Positions 1-8,117 of a DNA stretch of 64,000 nucleotides are shown in pieces. The stretch is from a bacterium (GTDB lineage: Bacteria; Planctomycetota; UBA1135; UBA2386), in the NCBI GenBank assembly GCA_024743115.1, contig JANSXC010000002.1, positions 412,207-476,206 on the forward strand, read 5' to 3'. Under the pieces are notes generated by a model. It worked only from the letters and a program-made list of their open reading frames with translations, made no database searches and was not told where the DNA came from. Every line of letters begins with the position of its first letter. The first letter of the stretch is position 1. The translations under genes and the position numbers were made by a program.

Positions 1-1152
1 GTGATCTCGCTCGACCCCGACGATCTGGACAACGGCATGCCGATCCACGTCTCGAACAAGCCGAAGCCGAGCGAGTTCTTCCTCGATGCGGGTAAGGAGC
101 TGCCTTACACGATGTTCTTCTGGGTCGGCTCCGATCGGCAGCAGGTCGGACTCGCCGAGTGCAATCTCGCGCCACGCAAGGACTACGTGCTCAGCTACTT
201 CAAGAGCGGCGCGAGCTGGAAGACGATGGTCGAGCAGGAGCCGGTCGTTTTCTACGACGACAACTGCAACGGTCGGTTCGGCGAGGCCAACCCCTTCGAG
301 GCGGGGTACAAGACCTACACCGCGGGTGAGTGGGACGGCGAGGGCGACGTGGCCCCGCACCTCGACTCGATGAAGGTCGGCAAGGGCAAACGCGTGCCGG
401 CTTCCGAGTTCGTCAAGCTCGCGGCGGGTTGGGTGCACCTGCAGTGCAAGGGCACGGTCGCCGAATACCGGCCGCTCAATCCCGAATACTTCAAGACCGG
501 CAAGGTCAAGCTGGTCTGGAAGGGGCCGAAGAAGAGTCGACCGCAGCAGGTCGTGATCCAGGGGCGCGGTGACTACCAGACCGCCGTCTACGACCTCGCT
601 AGCGCCAAGGAGCTCGAGGTTCCCGCGGGCGAGTACAACGTCATCTTCGGACGTATCGCACTGGGCAAGGGGGCGCGCGTGCAGAACGCGACGATGTATC
701 CCGGCGACTCCGAGACGTTCAACGTCGAGCCCGGTAAGACGAAGGAGCTCGTGATGGGGGCGCCGTTCAAGCTCACGTTCACCCGTCGCGGCGACAAGAA
801 CGCGTCGATCGACGCGCTCAAGGTCTTCGTCAAGGAATCGTCCGGCTGCATTTTCACCGAGCTGCAGGGCATGACGCTCGCGCCCGAGGTGGTCTACAGC
901 AAGTCGGACACGGGCAAGGGCGCCAAGGTCGTCGGCAAGTTCCTGCCGTTTACCGATGGCGAGCTGGTCAACACGGCCGGTCGGGCGCACCAGAACCTCG
1001 CCACGCTGTGCGCGCTGTTCCCGCTGCCACAGGGTTACAAGGAAGGGCCGCTCAAGCTCGACGTCAAGCTGCCCGGCACCGGGCTCAAGCTCGGGTTGCG
1101 GCAGAAGAAGAAGCACCCGATCTTCGGCAAACTCGAGACCGACTGGAAGTAG
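1..1152 (+). CDS. Hypothetical protein, possibly truncated at its 5' end by the window edge
   Basis: The frame is open from base 1 (a GTG) to a TAG at 1150-1152, giving 383 residues. No ribosome binding site can be checked, so the true start may lie upstream. The product is rich in Lys, Gly and beta-prone segments and has no membrane span in the visible part. A run near residues 170-230 (valine-rich, ending in an AGEYNVIFGRI segment) resembles a beta-sandwich or carboxypeptidase-regulatory-like fold, but I recognise no named family. There is no signal peptide at the visible N-terminus, which fits either truncation or a cytoplasmic protein. serS follows 39 bp downstream on the same strand, so co-transcription is possible. 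No function is proposed. Confidence 0.7.
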   Translation: MISLDPDDLDNGMPIHVSNKPKPSEFFLDAGKELPYTMFFWVGSDRQQVGLAECNLAPRKDYVLSYFKSGASWKTMVEQEPVVFYDDNCNGRFGEANPFEAGYKTYTAGEWDGEGDVAPHLDSMKVGKGKRVPASEFVKLAAGWVHLQCKGTVAEYRPLNPEYFKTGKVKLVWKGPKKSRPQQVVIQGRGDYQTAVYDLASAKELEVPAGEYNVIFGRIALGKGARVQNATMYPGDSETFNVEPGKTKELVMGAPFKLTFTRRGDKNASIDALKVFVKESSGCIFTELQGMTLAPEVVYSKSDTGKGAKVVGKFLPFTDGELVNTAGRAHQNLATLCALFPLPQGYKEGPLKLDVKLPGTGLKLGLRQKKKHPIFGKLETDWK

Positions 1153-1191
1153 CTGACTCGCGGCAGAGCCGAGGTAGACTCTGCCGCCTGC

Positions 1192-2478
1192 ATGCTCGAT
1201 ATCCGGACCCTGCGAGAAAACCCCGACGCCGCGCGCGCGGGGGCGATCAAGAAGCATCTTCCCGACCGCGCCGAGGCGGTCGACCGCGCGCTCGCGGTCG
1301 ACACCGAACTGCGCGGGCTCGTGCCCACGCTCGATGCGATGCGCAGCGAGCAGAAGAACGCGGGCAAGCAGCTCGGCAAGCTGGCGCCCGAGGAGCGCGA
1401 GGCGTTCCTGGCGGTGCAGAAGGAGAAGAAGGTCGAGCTGCATAAGCTCGAGGAGCGCGAGAAGCGGCTCAAGCACCAGCTCGAAGAGGAGCTGATGCTC
1501 GTGCCGAACATTCCCGATGCGGAGGTTCCGGAAGGCAAGGACGACACGCTCAACGTCGAGGTGCGCAAATGGGGCGTGCCGACGAAGTTCGACTTCGAGC
1601 CGCGGGCGCACTACGACCTCGGTGAGGCGCAGGGTTGGCTCGACTTCACGCGGGCGGCCGAGATGGCTGGGTCGCGCAACTACATGCTGTTCGGCGATCT
1701 CGCACTGCTGCACGACGCCGTGCTGCGACTCGCGGTCGAGCTCATGGTCGAGCGTGGGTTCACGCCGATTGATCCGCCGCTGCTCGTCCGCGACGCGGCG
1801 ATGCTCGGCACGGGTTTCTTCCCGGGCGGCGAGGAGCAGACCTACCGCTGCGAGAAGGACGGGCTCAACCTGATCGGCACGAGCGAGGTGCCCGTCACCT
1901 CGTTGCACGCGGGCGAGATGCTCAAGGCGGACGACCTGCCGAAGAAGTACGTCGCGCGTTCGGCGTGCTTTCGACGCGAGGCTGGCACCTACGGCAAGGA
2001 CACGCGCGGACTCTACCGCGTGCATCAGTTCCAGAAGGTCGAGCAGGTGATCGTCGACGTCGCGGACCGCGACAAGTCGATCGAGCATCATCATGCGATC
2101 GTGCAGAACGCCGAGGATCTGCTGCAGAAGCTCGAGTTGCCCTATCGCGTCGTCGCAGTATGTGGCGGCGACCTCGGTGTGCCGCAGGCGATGAAATACG
2201 ACATCGAGACTTGGATGCCGTCACGCGAGCACTACGGCGAGACCCACAGCGCGTCGCGGTTCTACGACTACCAGGCCCGGCGGCTCAACCTGCGCTACCG
2301 GCCCAAGGAGAGCAAGAAGCCGTTGTTCTGCCACACGCTCAACAACACGGTGATCGCGAGCCCGCGCGTGCTGATCCCGTTGCTCGAGTGCCATCAGAAC
2401 GCGGACGGCACGGTGCGCGTGCCGGCGGCGCTGCAGCCGTTGCTCGGTGGGCGTGAGGTGCTGGGAAGGGCACTCTGA
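1192..2478 (+). CDS. serS: Seryl-tRNA synthetase
   Basis: Cytoplasmic class II aminoacyl-tRNA synthetase that charges tRNA-Ser with serine; the resulting Ser-tRNA is also the precursor of selenocysteyl-tRNA where a charged Sec tRNA exists. The 428-residue length is typical. Residues about 25-105 are highly charged and helical, matching the SerRS coiled-coil tRNA-binding arm. The catalytic core shows the GTSEVP serine-binding loop, the class II motif 2 segment SACFRREAGTYGKDTRGLYR, and the C-terminal motif 3 region with HTLNNTVIASPRVLIPLLE. The ATG at 1192 gives MLDIRTLRENPDAARAG, the usual SerRS N-terminus. The gene lies on the plus strand after a hypothetical gene, with 126 bp before the next. 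Confidence 0.97.
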   Translation: MLDIRTLRENPDAARAGAIKKHLPDRAEAVDRALAVDTELRGLVPTLDAMRSEQKNAGKQLGKLAPEEREAFLAVQKEKKVELHKLEEREKRLKHQLEEELMLVPNIPDAEVPEGKDDTLNVEVRKWGVPTKFDFEPRAHYDLGEAQGWLDFTRAAEMAGSRNYMLFGDLALLHDAVLRLAVELMVERGFTPIDPPLLVRDAAMLGTGFFPGGEEQTYRCEKDGLNLIGTSEVPVTSLHAGEMLKADDLPKKYVARSACFRREAGTYGKDTRGLYRVHQFQKVEQVIVDVADRDKSIEHHHAIVQNAEDLLQKLELPYRVVAVCGGDLGVPQAMKYDIETWMPSREHYGETHSASRFYDYQARRLNLRYRPKESKKPLFCHTLNNTVIASPRVLIPLLECHQNADGTVRVPAALQPLLGGREVLGRAL

Positions 2479-2604
2479 TCTGCGAGTCGGCCCGTGCGGG
2501 TTGCGTGCGACCACGGGGTCGGAAGTCCGCCACGGGCCCACGCGAGGGTGGGGATGGCCTGGCTCGCGAGCGCCATGTACCTTCGCCGGCAATAGGAGCA
2601 CAAG

Positions 2605-2853
2605 ATGGGTGTGAGACCTCTCGATCTATTGCGTTTCGTTCAGGAGCGGCCGTTCAGGCCGTTTCGCTTGACCCTGACGGACGGGCGAACGATGGACATA
2701 CACCACCCGGAACTCGTCATCGTTGGCCAATCAACGGCCGCCATCGGCATCCCTAGTCCGCGTTACGCGGAGCCGGTGTCTGATCGGCTTGTCGAGGTAT
2801 CCCTGCTGCATGTGATGCAGCTCGAGCATCTACCCGAAGCCAACGCGGGCTGA
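2605..2853 (+). CDS. Small conserved hypothetical protein (82 aa)
   Basis: An 82-residue soluble protein starting MGVRPLDLLRFVQERPFRPF, with ATG at 2605 preceded by an AGGAG-like ribosome binding site (2594-2598). The pattern FRPFRLTLTDGRTMDIHHPE followed by a short beta-rich middle and an LLHVMQLEHL C-terminus resembles small, function-unknown proteins that are frequent in planctomycetes and verrucomicrobia. That resemblance is recalled, not searched. There are no membrane segments, signal peptide or metal motif. It stands alone between serS and the converging pseudopilin operon. The gene's base composition is less extreme than its neighbours near the start. Function unknown. Confidence 0.75.
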   Translation: MGVRPLDLLRFVQERPFRPFRLTLTDGRTMDIHHPELVIVGQSTAAIGIPSPRYAEPVSDRLVEVSLLHVMQLEHLPEANAG

Positions 2854-2901
2854 AGCCTCACGCGAGTCGGTGGCGGCGGAGTGCCTCGGTCGCCGGCGAA
2901 A

Positions 2902-4107
2902 CTATCGCCCGCCGCCGCCGAAGCCGCCGAAGCCGCCAAATCCGCCGCCGCCACCAGCACCGCCGAGGATCTGCTGGATGTTGAAGCCTTGCGGCACCTG
3001 AATCGTCTGACTGCCGCCCGGCGGGGCGCCGCGTGGGCCGCCTTCGCCACCGCGCGGGCCGCGCGGGCCGCGTCCCCCGGGAGTGCCGCCGAACATCTCG
3101 GTCCGGGTTGCGCTGCCCTCGAACACCGCGGACGGTTCGCCCTGTGGTCCCTGCGCGCCGGGGCCGCCGGGTCCGCGGGGGCCGCCTGCGCCTGGCGCGC
3201 CACCGGTCTGTGGGTTGGCGGCCTCCGGGGCGGGTGGGCCGGGAGGCAGCACGGGGACCATCGCGGAGCCGCCGCGCAGGATCTCCGACAGGCCTTCGTC
3301 GAACACGAAGTGCCGCACGTAGGTCTTCTCGGCCGCTTCGAAGTCATCGATCTCGGTGTCGTTGACGCGGTTGCGTGAGCCCCGACGACGTTCGATCGTG
3401 AACTCGATCTTGATGCGGCGCGGCAGCAGGTCGCGCTCGGTGCTGTCCCATTCGAGCTTCTCCTCGGCCTCGTAGCCGAGTTCGTCGAAGTAGGTCACCT
3501 TGAAGCTCTTGATGCGGTCGTGCACGAGCTGGAACGAGCCCTGCGTGATCAGATCGCTGTCGACGAGCGGGTCCTCGCGGCGATACATCTCGATCAGCCC
3601 GCGATAGCGCTGGTTGGGTTTGAACCAGTAGCCGACCTCGCAGACCGACGTGCGCTTCTGGTTGCCGAACGAATCCAGCACGTAGCCCACGGAGTCGGTC
3701 GTGGTCAGGAAGTCCATGCGGTCGGCCTCGAAGCTGCCGACGTCCATGTCACGGCCGCGGAACACGGCGTTGTTGTGCACGTTGAACGTCCACATGCCGC
3801 GCAGGTCGCGCTCGATGAGATTGAGGATGCGCGGCCCGGCGGCCGTCGACTCGGACAGCTCGTCGATGACCTCGCGGGCCTCGAGCATCGCGTGGAACGC
3901 GGTGCCGACCGTCACCATGACGGTGCCCGTGATCGAGATCGCGAGCAGGACCTCGATGAGCGTGAAGCCCCGCTGCTTCTTGGCCCGCTGCTTGTTGGCC
4001 CGTTGCTTGTTGGCCCAGGCGTGCGACTCTCGGCTGGCAGGAGTGTGGTCTTGCATCTCTTCGGGTCCGGGGTTCACGGGTCTGGGTTTCACGAGTCTGG
4101 GCTTCAT
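2902..4107 (-). CDS. gspJ: Type II secretion minor pseudopilin, GspJ-like, with a Gly/Pro-rich tail
   Basis: Carries a type III (prepilin) signal: residues about 47-65 read GFTLIEVLLAISITGTVMV, with the cleavage glycine, Glu at +5 and a hydrophobic helix. Its last place in a G-H-I-J gene order and its length suggest GspJ, a pseudopilus tip subunit. The start overlaps the upstream stop as ATGA (4104-4107), which supports residue 1 here, although that leaves an unusually long leader of about 46 residues with a tandem NKQRA/NKQRA/KKQR repeat encoded near 3980-4017. An internal Met at residue 18 is an alternative. The C-terminal 130 residues are collagen-like (GPRGPGGPGAQGPQGEP-type) and end in poly-Gly/Phe. 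This is unusual for GspJ, which normally ends after its globular domain. Confidence 0.85.
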   Translation of the reverse strand: MKPRLVKPRPVNPGPEEMQDHTPASRESHAWANKQRANKQRAKKQRGFTLIEVLLAISITGTVMVTVGTAFHAMLEAREVIDELSESTAAGPRILNLIERDLRGMWTFNVHNNAVFRGRDMDVGSFEADRMDFLTTTDSVGYVLDSFGNQKRTSVCEVGYWFKPNQRYRGLIEMYRREDPLVDSDLITQGSFQLVHDRIKSFKVTYFDELGYEAEEKLEWDSTERDLLPRRIKIEFTIERRRGSRNRVNDTEIDDFEAAEKTYVRHFVFDEGLSEILRGGSAMVPVLPPGPPAPEAANPQTGGAPGAGGPRGPGGPGAQGPQGEPSAVFEGSATRTEMFGGTPGGRGPRGPRGGEGGPRGAPPGGSQTIQVPQGFNIQQILGGAGGGGGFGGFGGFGGGGR

Positions 4108-4865
4108 CGGCCGCCGGCGAACGGATTGGCCCCGGCACCGCCGGCACCGCTGGCGCCGCCGGCACTACCGCTGGATTCGCCGCGCGACTCCGCGACGGCC
4201 TGGGCCTGATCGGGAGTCAGCCCCGAGATCGCCAGCGTGCTGATGCGCGCCTTGATCATCAGGGCATCCTTCTGATCGGGATGTTCCGGGTTGAGCTTGG
4301 GGAAATAGACGATCACCGCCACTTCCTCGAACTCGGTCTCGCTGGGCGCCCGTTCCTCGAGCTCCCGCGAGTTCTCCTCTTCGTACAGGCGATCCTGGTA
4401 CTCCATGAAGCTCAGGCCCTGGGCCTTCGCTTTGCGATACTGCTCGCGGTTCTGCTCCCATTCGGAACGTTCGCGTTCGAGGCCGTCGTCGCCGGCCTGG
4501 ATGTCCGCGATCTCGCTCTCCGCATCGGCGACGGCAGTCTCGCCGATCACGATCCGGTAGCTCCAGCCGTCAGAGAAGCGCTCCTCGAGCGAGATTGTCT
4601 GACCGGACTCGGGCGCGATCTCGTGCGCGCCGGCCTGCAGCTCCGACATGCGCTCGTCCGCGATCTCGCGGGCGAGCCGCCAGTTGCGGGCGTGGCTGGC
4701 ATCGATCAGCGCGGAGGTGCGAATGCCGAGGAACGTGAGCACGATCATGGCGACGATCGCGAGTGCGACGAGTGCTTCGATGAGCGTGAAGCCGGCCTCG
4801 GCCCGTTGCTCGGCGCCAACCTGGGGTTCCGCGACTGGCTGATCGGTGGTCACCGACTGCGTCAT
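4104..4865 (-). CDS. gspI: Type II secretion minor pseudopilin, GspI-like
   Basis: Prepilin-like protein with the cleavage and helix segment AGFTLIEALVALAIVAMIVL near residues 24-44, including Glu at +5. GspI is the minor pseudopilin that nucleates the pseudopilus tip with J and K. I start it at the ATG at 4863-4865, which has an AAGGAG site just upstream and lies one base after the stop of the preceding gene; a longer frame to 4913 would overlap that gene and put the leader far from the start. The middle region is charged and probably helical (residues about 110-160), longer than in proteobacterial GspI, and the C-terminus is Gly/Ala-rich. Co-transcribed with its neighbours. Assignment as I rather than another minor pseudopilin rests on gene order. 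Confidence 0.82.
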   Translation of the reverse strand: MTQSVTTDQPVAEPQVGAEQRAEAGFTLIEALVALAIVAMIVLTFLGIRTSALIDASHARNWRLAREIADERMSELQAGAHEIAPESGQTISLEERFSDGWSYRIVIGETAVADAESEIADIQAGDDGLERERSEWEQNREQYRKAKAQGLSFMEYQDRLYEEENSRELEERAPSETEFEEVAVIVYFPKLNPEHPDQKDALMIKARISTLAISGLTPDQAQAVAESRGESSGSAGGASGAGGAGANPFAGGR

Positions 4866-4866
4866 C

Positions 4867-5454
4867 TCAGAACGCTCCTTCACCGACGAACGGCAGCTCG
4901 GGCCGCTCGCCATCGTTGGTCTTGGTCACGCCGGTCGCGCCCGTCAGGCCACGTAGCTCGAGCGACCACTTGCGGTCCGGTTCGCTCTCGAGTTCCAGAA
5001 CGATCATCTGATCGGCAGCGAAACCGTACTCGTCGAACCGGATGCGGTAGAGCCCGCGCTCGACGATGCCGTTCTTCGAGTCGCCCGCGCCGGAGAAGAC
5101 GACGCCGGTCTCGAGCTCCATCCAATCGAACGACCATTCCTCCAGCGTGCTCTGGTCCTGGTCGAGACTGAGCCGCAGGTCGGGCGGGTAGACCACACGC
5201 CAGCGGTCGCGGTCGAGGTCGAGTTCGAGCGACATCTCGCGCCCGCGGATCTGTGCTTCCGAGCGCAGGAAGTCGAGTCGTCGCTGGATCTGTTTGCCGC
5301 TGCCCTCGAGCCGCGCGCCCGGCACGAACGTGCTCAGGTTGGGCACGACCATGGCGAACAGCATGGAGATGATCAGGAGGGTGACGAGCACCTCCATGAG
5401 CGTGAAGCCCGCCTCCGGACTCCGCTGCTCGGCGGCTGCGTGGCGATCCGGCAA
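4867..5454 (-). CDS. gspH: Type II secretion minor pseudopilin, GspH-like
   Basis: A 195-residue prepilin-like protein. Residues about 14-35 contain EAGFTLMEVLVTLLIISMLF with the conserved glycine cleavage point and Glu at +5, followed by a globular beta-rich domain that includes an LELDLDRDRWRVVY strand segment, typical of GspH/FimT-like proteins. Second in the G-H-I-J order. It begins six bases after the gspG stop and ends one base before the gspI start, so translation is probably coupled. GspH is a minor pseudopilin below the tip of the inner-membrane-anchored pseudopilus. A FimT-type type IV pilin is the main alternative. Confidence 0.83.
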   Translation of the reverse strand: MPDRHAAAEQRSPEAGFTLMEVLVTLLIISMLFAMVVPNLSTFVPGARLEGSGKQIQRRLDFLRSEAQIRGREMSLELDLDRDRWRVVYPPDLRLSLDQDQSTLEEWSFDWMELETGVVFSGAGDSKNGIVERGLYRIRFDEYGFAADQMIVLELESEPDRKWSLELRGLTGATGVTKTNDGERPELPFVGEGAF

Positions 5455-5460
5455 GGTCGC

Positions 5461-5865
5461 CTACTCCTTCTTCTTGCGCGAGGAGATGTCGTCCTCGTCG
5501 CCTTCCGTGCCGTTCGGTCCGCAGCTGATCACCTCGAAGTTGCGGCCGGTGTCGCCGCGCAGGATGAAGTCGTTGCCCCACGGATCCGGCTCGAGCGATT
5601 CGACGTAGCTGCGGCCGTCGTCCTCCTCGGAGACCAGGTCTTCGAGCGACTCGGGTAGCTTGCCGTTCTCCGAGTAGTAGAGCTTGATCGCCTCGTGGAT
5701 GGTGCGGGCGCTGGTCTGGGCGGTCTTGGAGCGCGCTTCGTCACTCGCACCGATGACGTTGGTCGCGACCATCGTCGCGAGCAGGCCCAGGATCACGATC
5801 ACGACCATGATCTCGACGAGGGTGAAGCCGGCTTGGGCCCGGCGGCCAGTCTGATGATTCTTCAT
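5461..5865 (-). CDS. gspG: Type II secretion major pseudopilin
   Basis: The 134-residue product has the GspG hallmark segment GFTLVEIMVVIVILGLLATM after a short positively charged leader (MKNHQTGRRAQA), then a compact C-terminal domain with YYSENGKLPESLEDL and a DPWGNDFILR stretch matching the conserved calcium-binding loop region of GspG. The start is the ATG at 5863-5865; the frame remains open upstream to 6363 but that part lacks pilin features and runs through a divergent promoter region. First gene of the pseudopilin operon. GspG polymerises in the periplasm to push substrates through the outer-membrane secretin. The secretin, ATPase and platform genes are not in this window. Confidence 0.93.
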   Translation of the reverse strand: MKNHQTGRRAQAGFTLVEIMVVIVILGLLATMVATNVIGASDEARSKTAQTSARTIHEAIKLYYSENGKLPESLEDLVSEEDDGRSYVESLEPDPWGNDFILRGDTGRNFEVISCGPNGTEGDEDDISSRKKKE

Positions 5866-6056
5866 GGATATAGTCACGCTCCAGTCTACCGAATCACGGG
5901 CCGGGAGCGACCGGTGAGACGGGCTAGTGGCCGCTGTCTTCCCACGACTTGTCGGTCTCGGATCCCACGGTCCCAGCGGGATTTCTGCCGGAAGCCGCGG
6001 TGGGGGCCGCAGTCCGGACCATGGCATCGACCGGCCGGCTCCGCAATGATCCCGGC

Positions 6057-8117
6057 ATGCGCACGCCAGCGATTCTCTTCGCGGTCTTGGCCGCGGCCTC
6101 GTTCGGGGACGAATCGGTTCGGGCCCAGGGTGGGGTCCGGCAGCCGATGGCGCCCGAGGACCTCGCCGAACTCCGCCGGGTCGGCGGGCTGACGCTGAGT
6201 CCCGATGGCACCGGGCTACTCTACTCGGTCCGCACGCCCAACGTGGCGAACAACACCAGCATCGGGGCTGTGTTCTACCTGCCGACCGATCGCTCCTCGA
6301 CGCCGCTCCAGGTGGCCTCCGGCGGGGCGCCCGCGTGGGTCGGGAACGGTGCCTTCTCCGCAATCTCCGACGGCACTCTGATGCGGATTCCGATGGCCAG
6401 CGGCAGCCTCGTGCGCCCGCCGCAGATCGACCAGTTCGAACTGCCGGCCGGCGCCACGAACGTGCAGTGGTCGCCCGATGGCACCGCGATCGCGTTCACC
6501 CGTGCGGTGCTCATGGACCCGCCCGTGACGGCGACGCACCAGGACCTGCCAAAGGCCAACGCACGCGCCTACGAGGACCTCATGGTCCGGCACTGGGATC
6601 GGTGGAACGACGGCACGTTCAGCCATCTGTTCGTTCAGCGTCTCGGCGCCGAGCCGGTCGATCTGATGGCGGGGGAGCGTGTGCACACGCCGCTACCACC
6701 GTTTGGTGGTGCGGAGCACATCGCGTGGTCGCCCGACGGCAAGGAACTCTGCTACACCGCGCGCCGCGTCGAGAATCCCGAGGCGAGCACGGACAGTCAG
6801 CTCTGGGTCGTGCGGGTGGACGAGCACGGCCGGGCACCGCACCGCTGCATCACGCCGAACGCGCCGGGCTACGACGTCGAGCCGGTCTACAGCCCCGACG
6901 GCCGCTGGATCGTCTACTCGAGCATGGCGCGACCCGGCTTCGAGGCGGATCGCAATCGCGTGATGCTGCACGATCGCCAGACCGGCAAGAACCGCGAGTT
7001 GTTGCCCGGGTTCGACGCGTCGCCGCACGAACTGAGCTGGACCGAGGACAGTAAACATCTGTTCTTCACCGTCGACACGCGCGGCACGACCCAGCTCTAC
7101 ACCTGCGAGGTGCCTGACAGCGGCGCCAGCAAGGCGGTGGCCGTGACGAAGGGCCGGCATCGGCTGTCGGGGCCGCAGGTGGCGCCGGATGGCGAGCACG
7201 TCTATGCGCTGATGACGAAGACCGAACGCGCGGCCGAGGTCGTCTCAGTCGACGTGCGCTCGGGTGGTATCACGCAGATCACGAACGTCAACGGGGATGC
7301 CTACGCGCGGTTCTCGCCGATCACGGTCGACGAGGAATGGTTCGACGCCACGGACGGGCAGAAGATCCATAGCTGGATCATCAAGCCGCCCGGGTTCGAC
7401 CCGCAGAAGAAGTACCCGTTCCTGCTCTACTGTCAGGGCGGGCCGCAGTCGCAGGTCGGGCAGTGGTACAGCTTTCGCTGGAACTTCCACCTCATGGCCT
7501 CGCAGGGCTACGTCGTCGCGGCGGTCAATCGTCGCGGCCTGCCAGGCTTCGGCCAGGCGTGGAACGACCAGATCTCGCGCGACTGGGGTGGCCAGGCGAT
7601 GCAGGACCTGCTGAGTGTGTGCGATGCGATGCAGGCGCGGGATTACATCGATCGTGAACGCAGCGCCGCGATCGGCGCGAGCTTCGGCGGCTACACGGTC
7701 TACTGGTTGATGGGCAACGCGGGCGATCGCTTCGCGTGCATGGTCTCGCACTGCGGCGTCTTCAACCTCGAGAGCATGTATCTCGCGACGGAGGAGCTCT
7801 TCTTCGTCAACTGGGACCTCGGCGGCCCGTTCTGGGCGTCCCCCGAGGTCGCGGCGGGGTACCGCCGGTTCTCGCCTCACCGTTACGTCAAGAACTGGCG
7901 CACGCCGCTGCTCGTGATTCACGGCGAGAAGGACTTCCGTGTTCCGTATGATCAGGGACTGCAGGCATTTACAGCGGCGCAAGTAATGGGCGTCGAGAGC
8001 CGTCTACTGATGTTCCCCGAGGAGGGCCACTGGGTCCTTTCGCCGCAGAACGGTGTGCTCTGGCAGCGCGAGTTCTACGGCTGGCTCGCGCGCTTCTGCA
8101 AGGACGACGACAAATGA
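6057..8117 (+). CDS. Exported S9 family serine peptidase (acylaminoacyl-/dipeptidyl-peptidase type)
   Basis: A 686-residue alpha/beta-hydrolase peptidase with an N-terminal beta-propeller. I start at the ATG at 6057 because it gives a clean signal peptide (MRTPAILFAVLAAASFG...RAQG); the frame extends upstream to 5949 without one. Repeated SPDG blades (for example AWSPDGKELCY, YSPDGRWIVYSS) mark the propeller across residues about 50-430. The catalytic domain carries Ser542 in GASFGGYT, Asp626 in HGEKDFRVP and His658 in EEGHWV, a complete triad. It removes short peptides or single residues from oligopeptides, probably in the periplasm. The stop overlaps the next peptidase gene as ATGA, suggesting a peptide-degrading pair. 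Exact substrate preference cannot be read. Confidence 0.92.
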   Translation: MRTPAILFAVLAAASFGDESVRAQGGVRQPMAPEDLAELRRVGGLTLSPDGTGLLYSVRTPNVANNTSIGAVFYLPTDRSSTPLQVASGGAPAWVGNGAFSAISDGTLMRIPMASGSLVRPPQIDQFELPAGATNVQWSPDGTAIAFTRAVLMDPPVTATHQDLPKANARAYEDLMVRHWDRWNDGTFSHLFVQRLGAEPVDLMAGERVHTPLPPFGGAEHIAWSPDGKELCYTARRVENPEASTDSQLWVVRVDEHGRAPHRCITPNAPGYDVEPVYSPDGRWIVYSSMARPGFEADRNRVMLHDRQTGKNRELLPGFDASPHELSWTEDSKHLFFTVDTRGTTQLYTCEVPDSGASKAVAVTKGRHRLSGPQVAPDGEHVYALMTKTERAAEVVSVDVRSGGITQITNVNGDAYARFSPITVDEEWFDATDGQKIHSWIIKPPGFDPQKKYPFLLYCQGGPQSQVGQWYSFRWNFHLMASQGYVVAAVNRRGLPGFGQAWNDQISRDWGGQAMQDLLSVCDAMQARDYIDRERSAAIGASFGGYTVYWLMGNAGDRFACMVSHCGVFNLESMYLATEELFFVNWDLGGPFWASPEVAAGYRRFSPHRYVKNWRTPLLVIHGEKDFRVPYDQGLQAFTAAQVMGVESRLLMFPEEGHWVLSPQNGVLWQREFYGWLARFCKDDDK

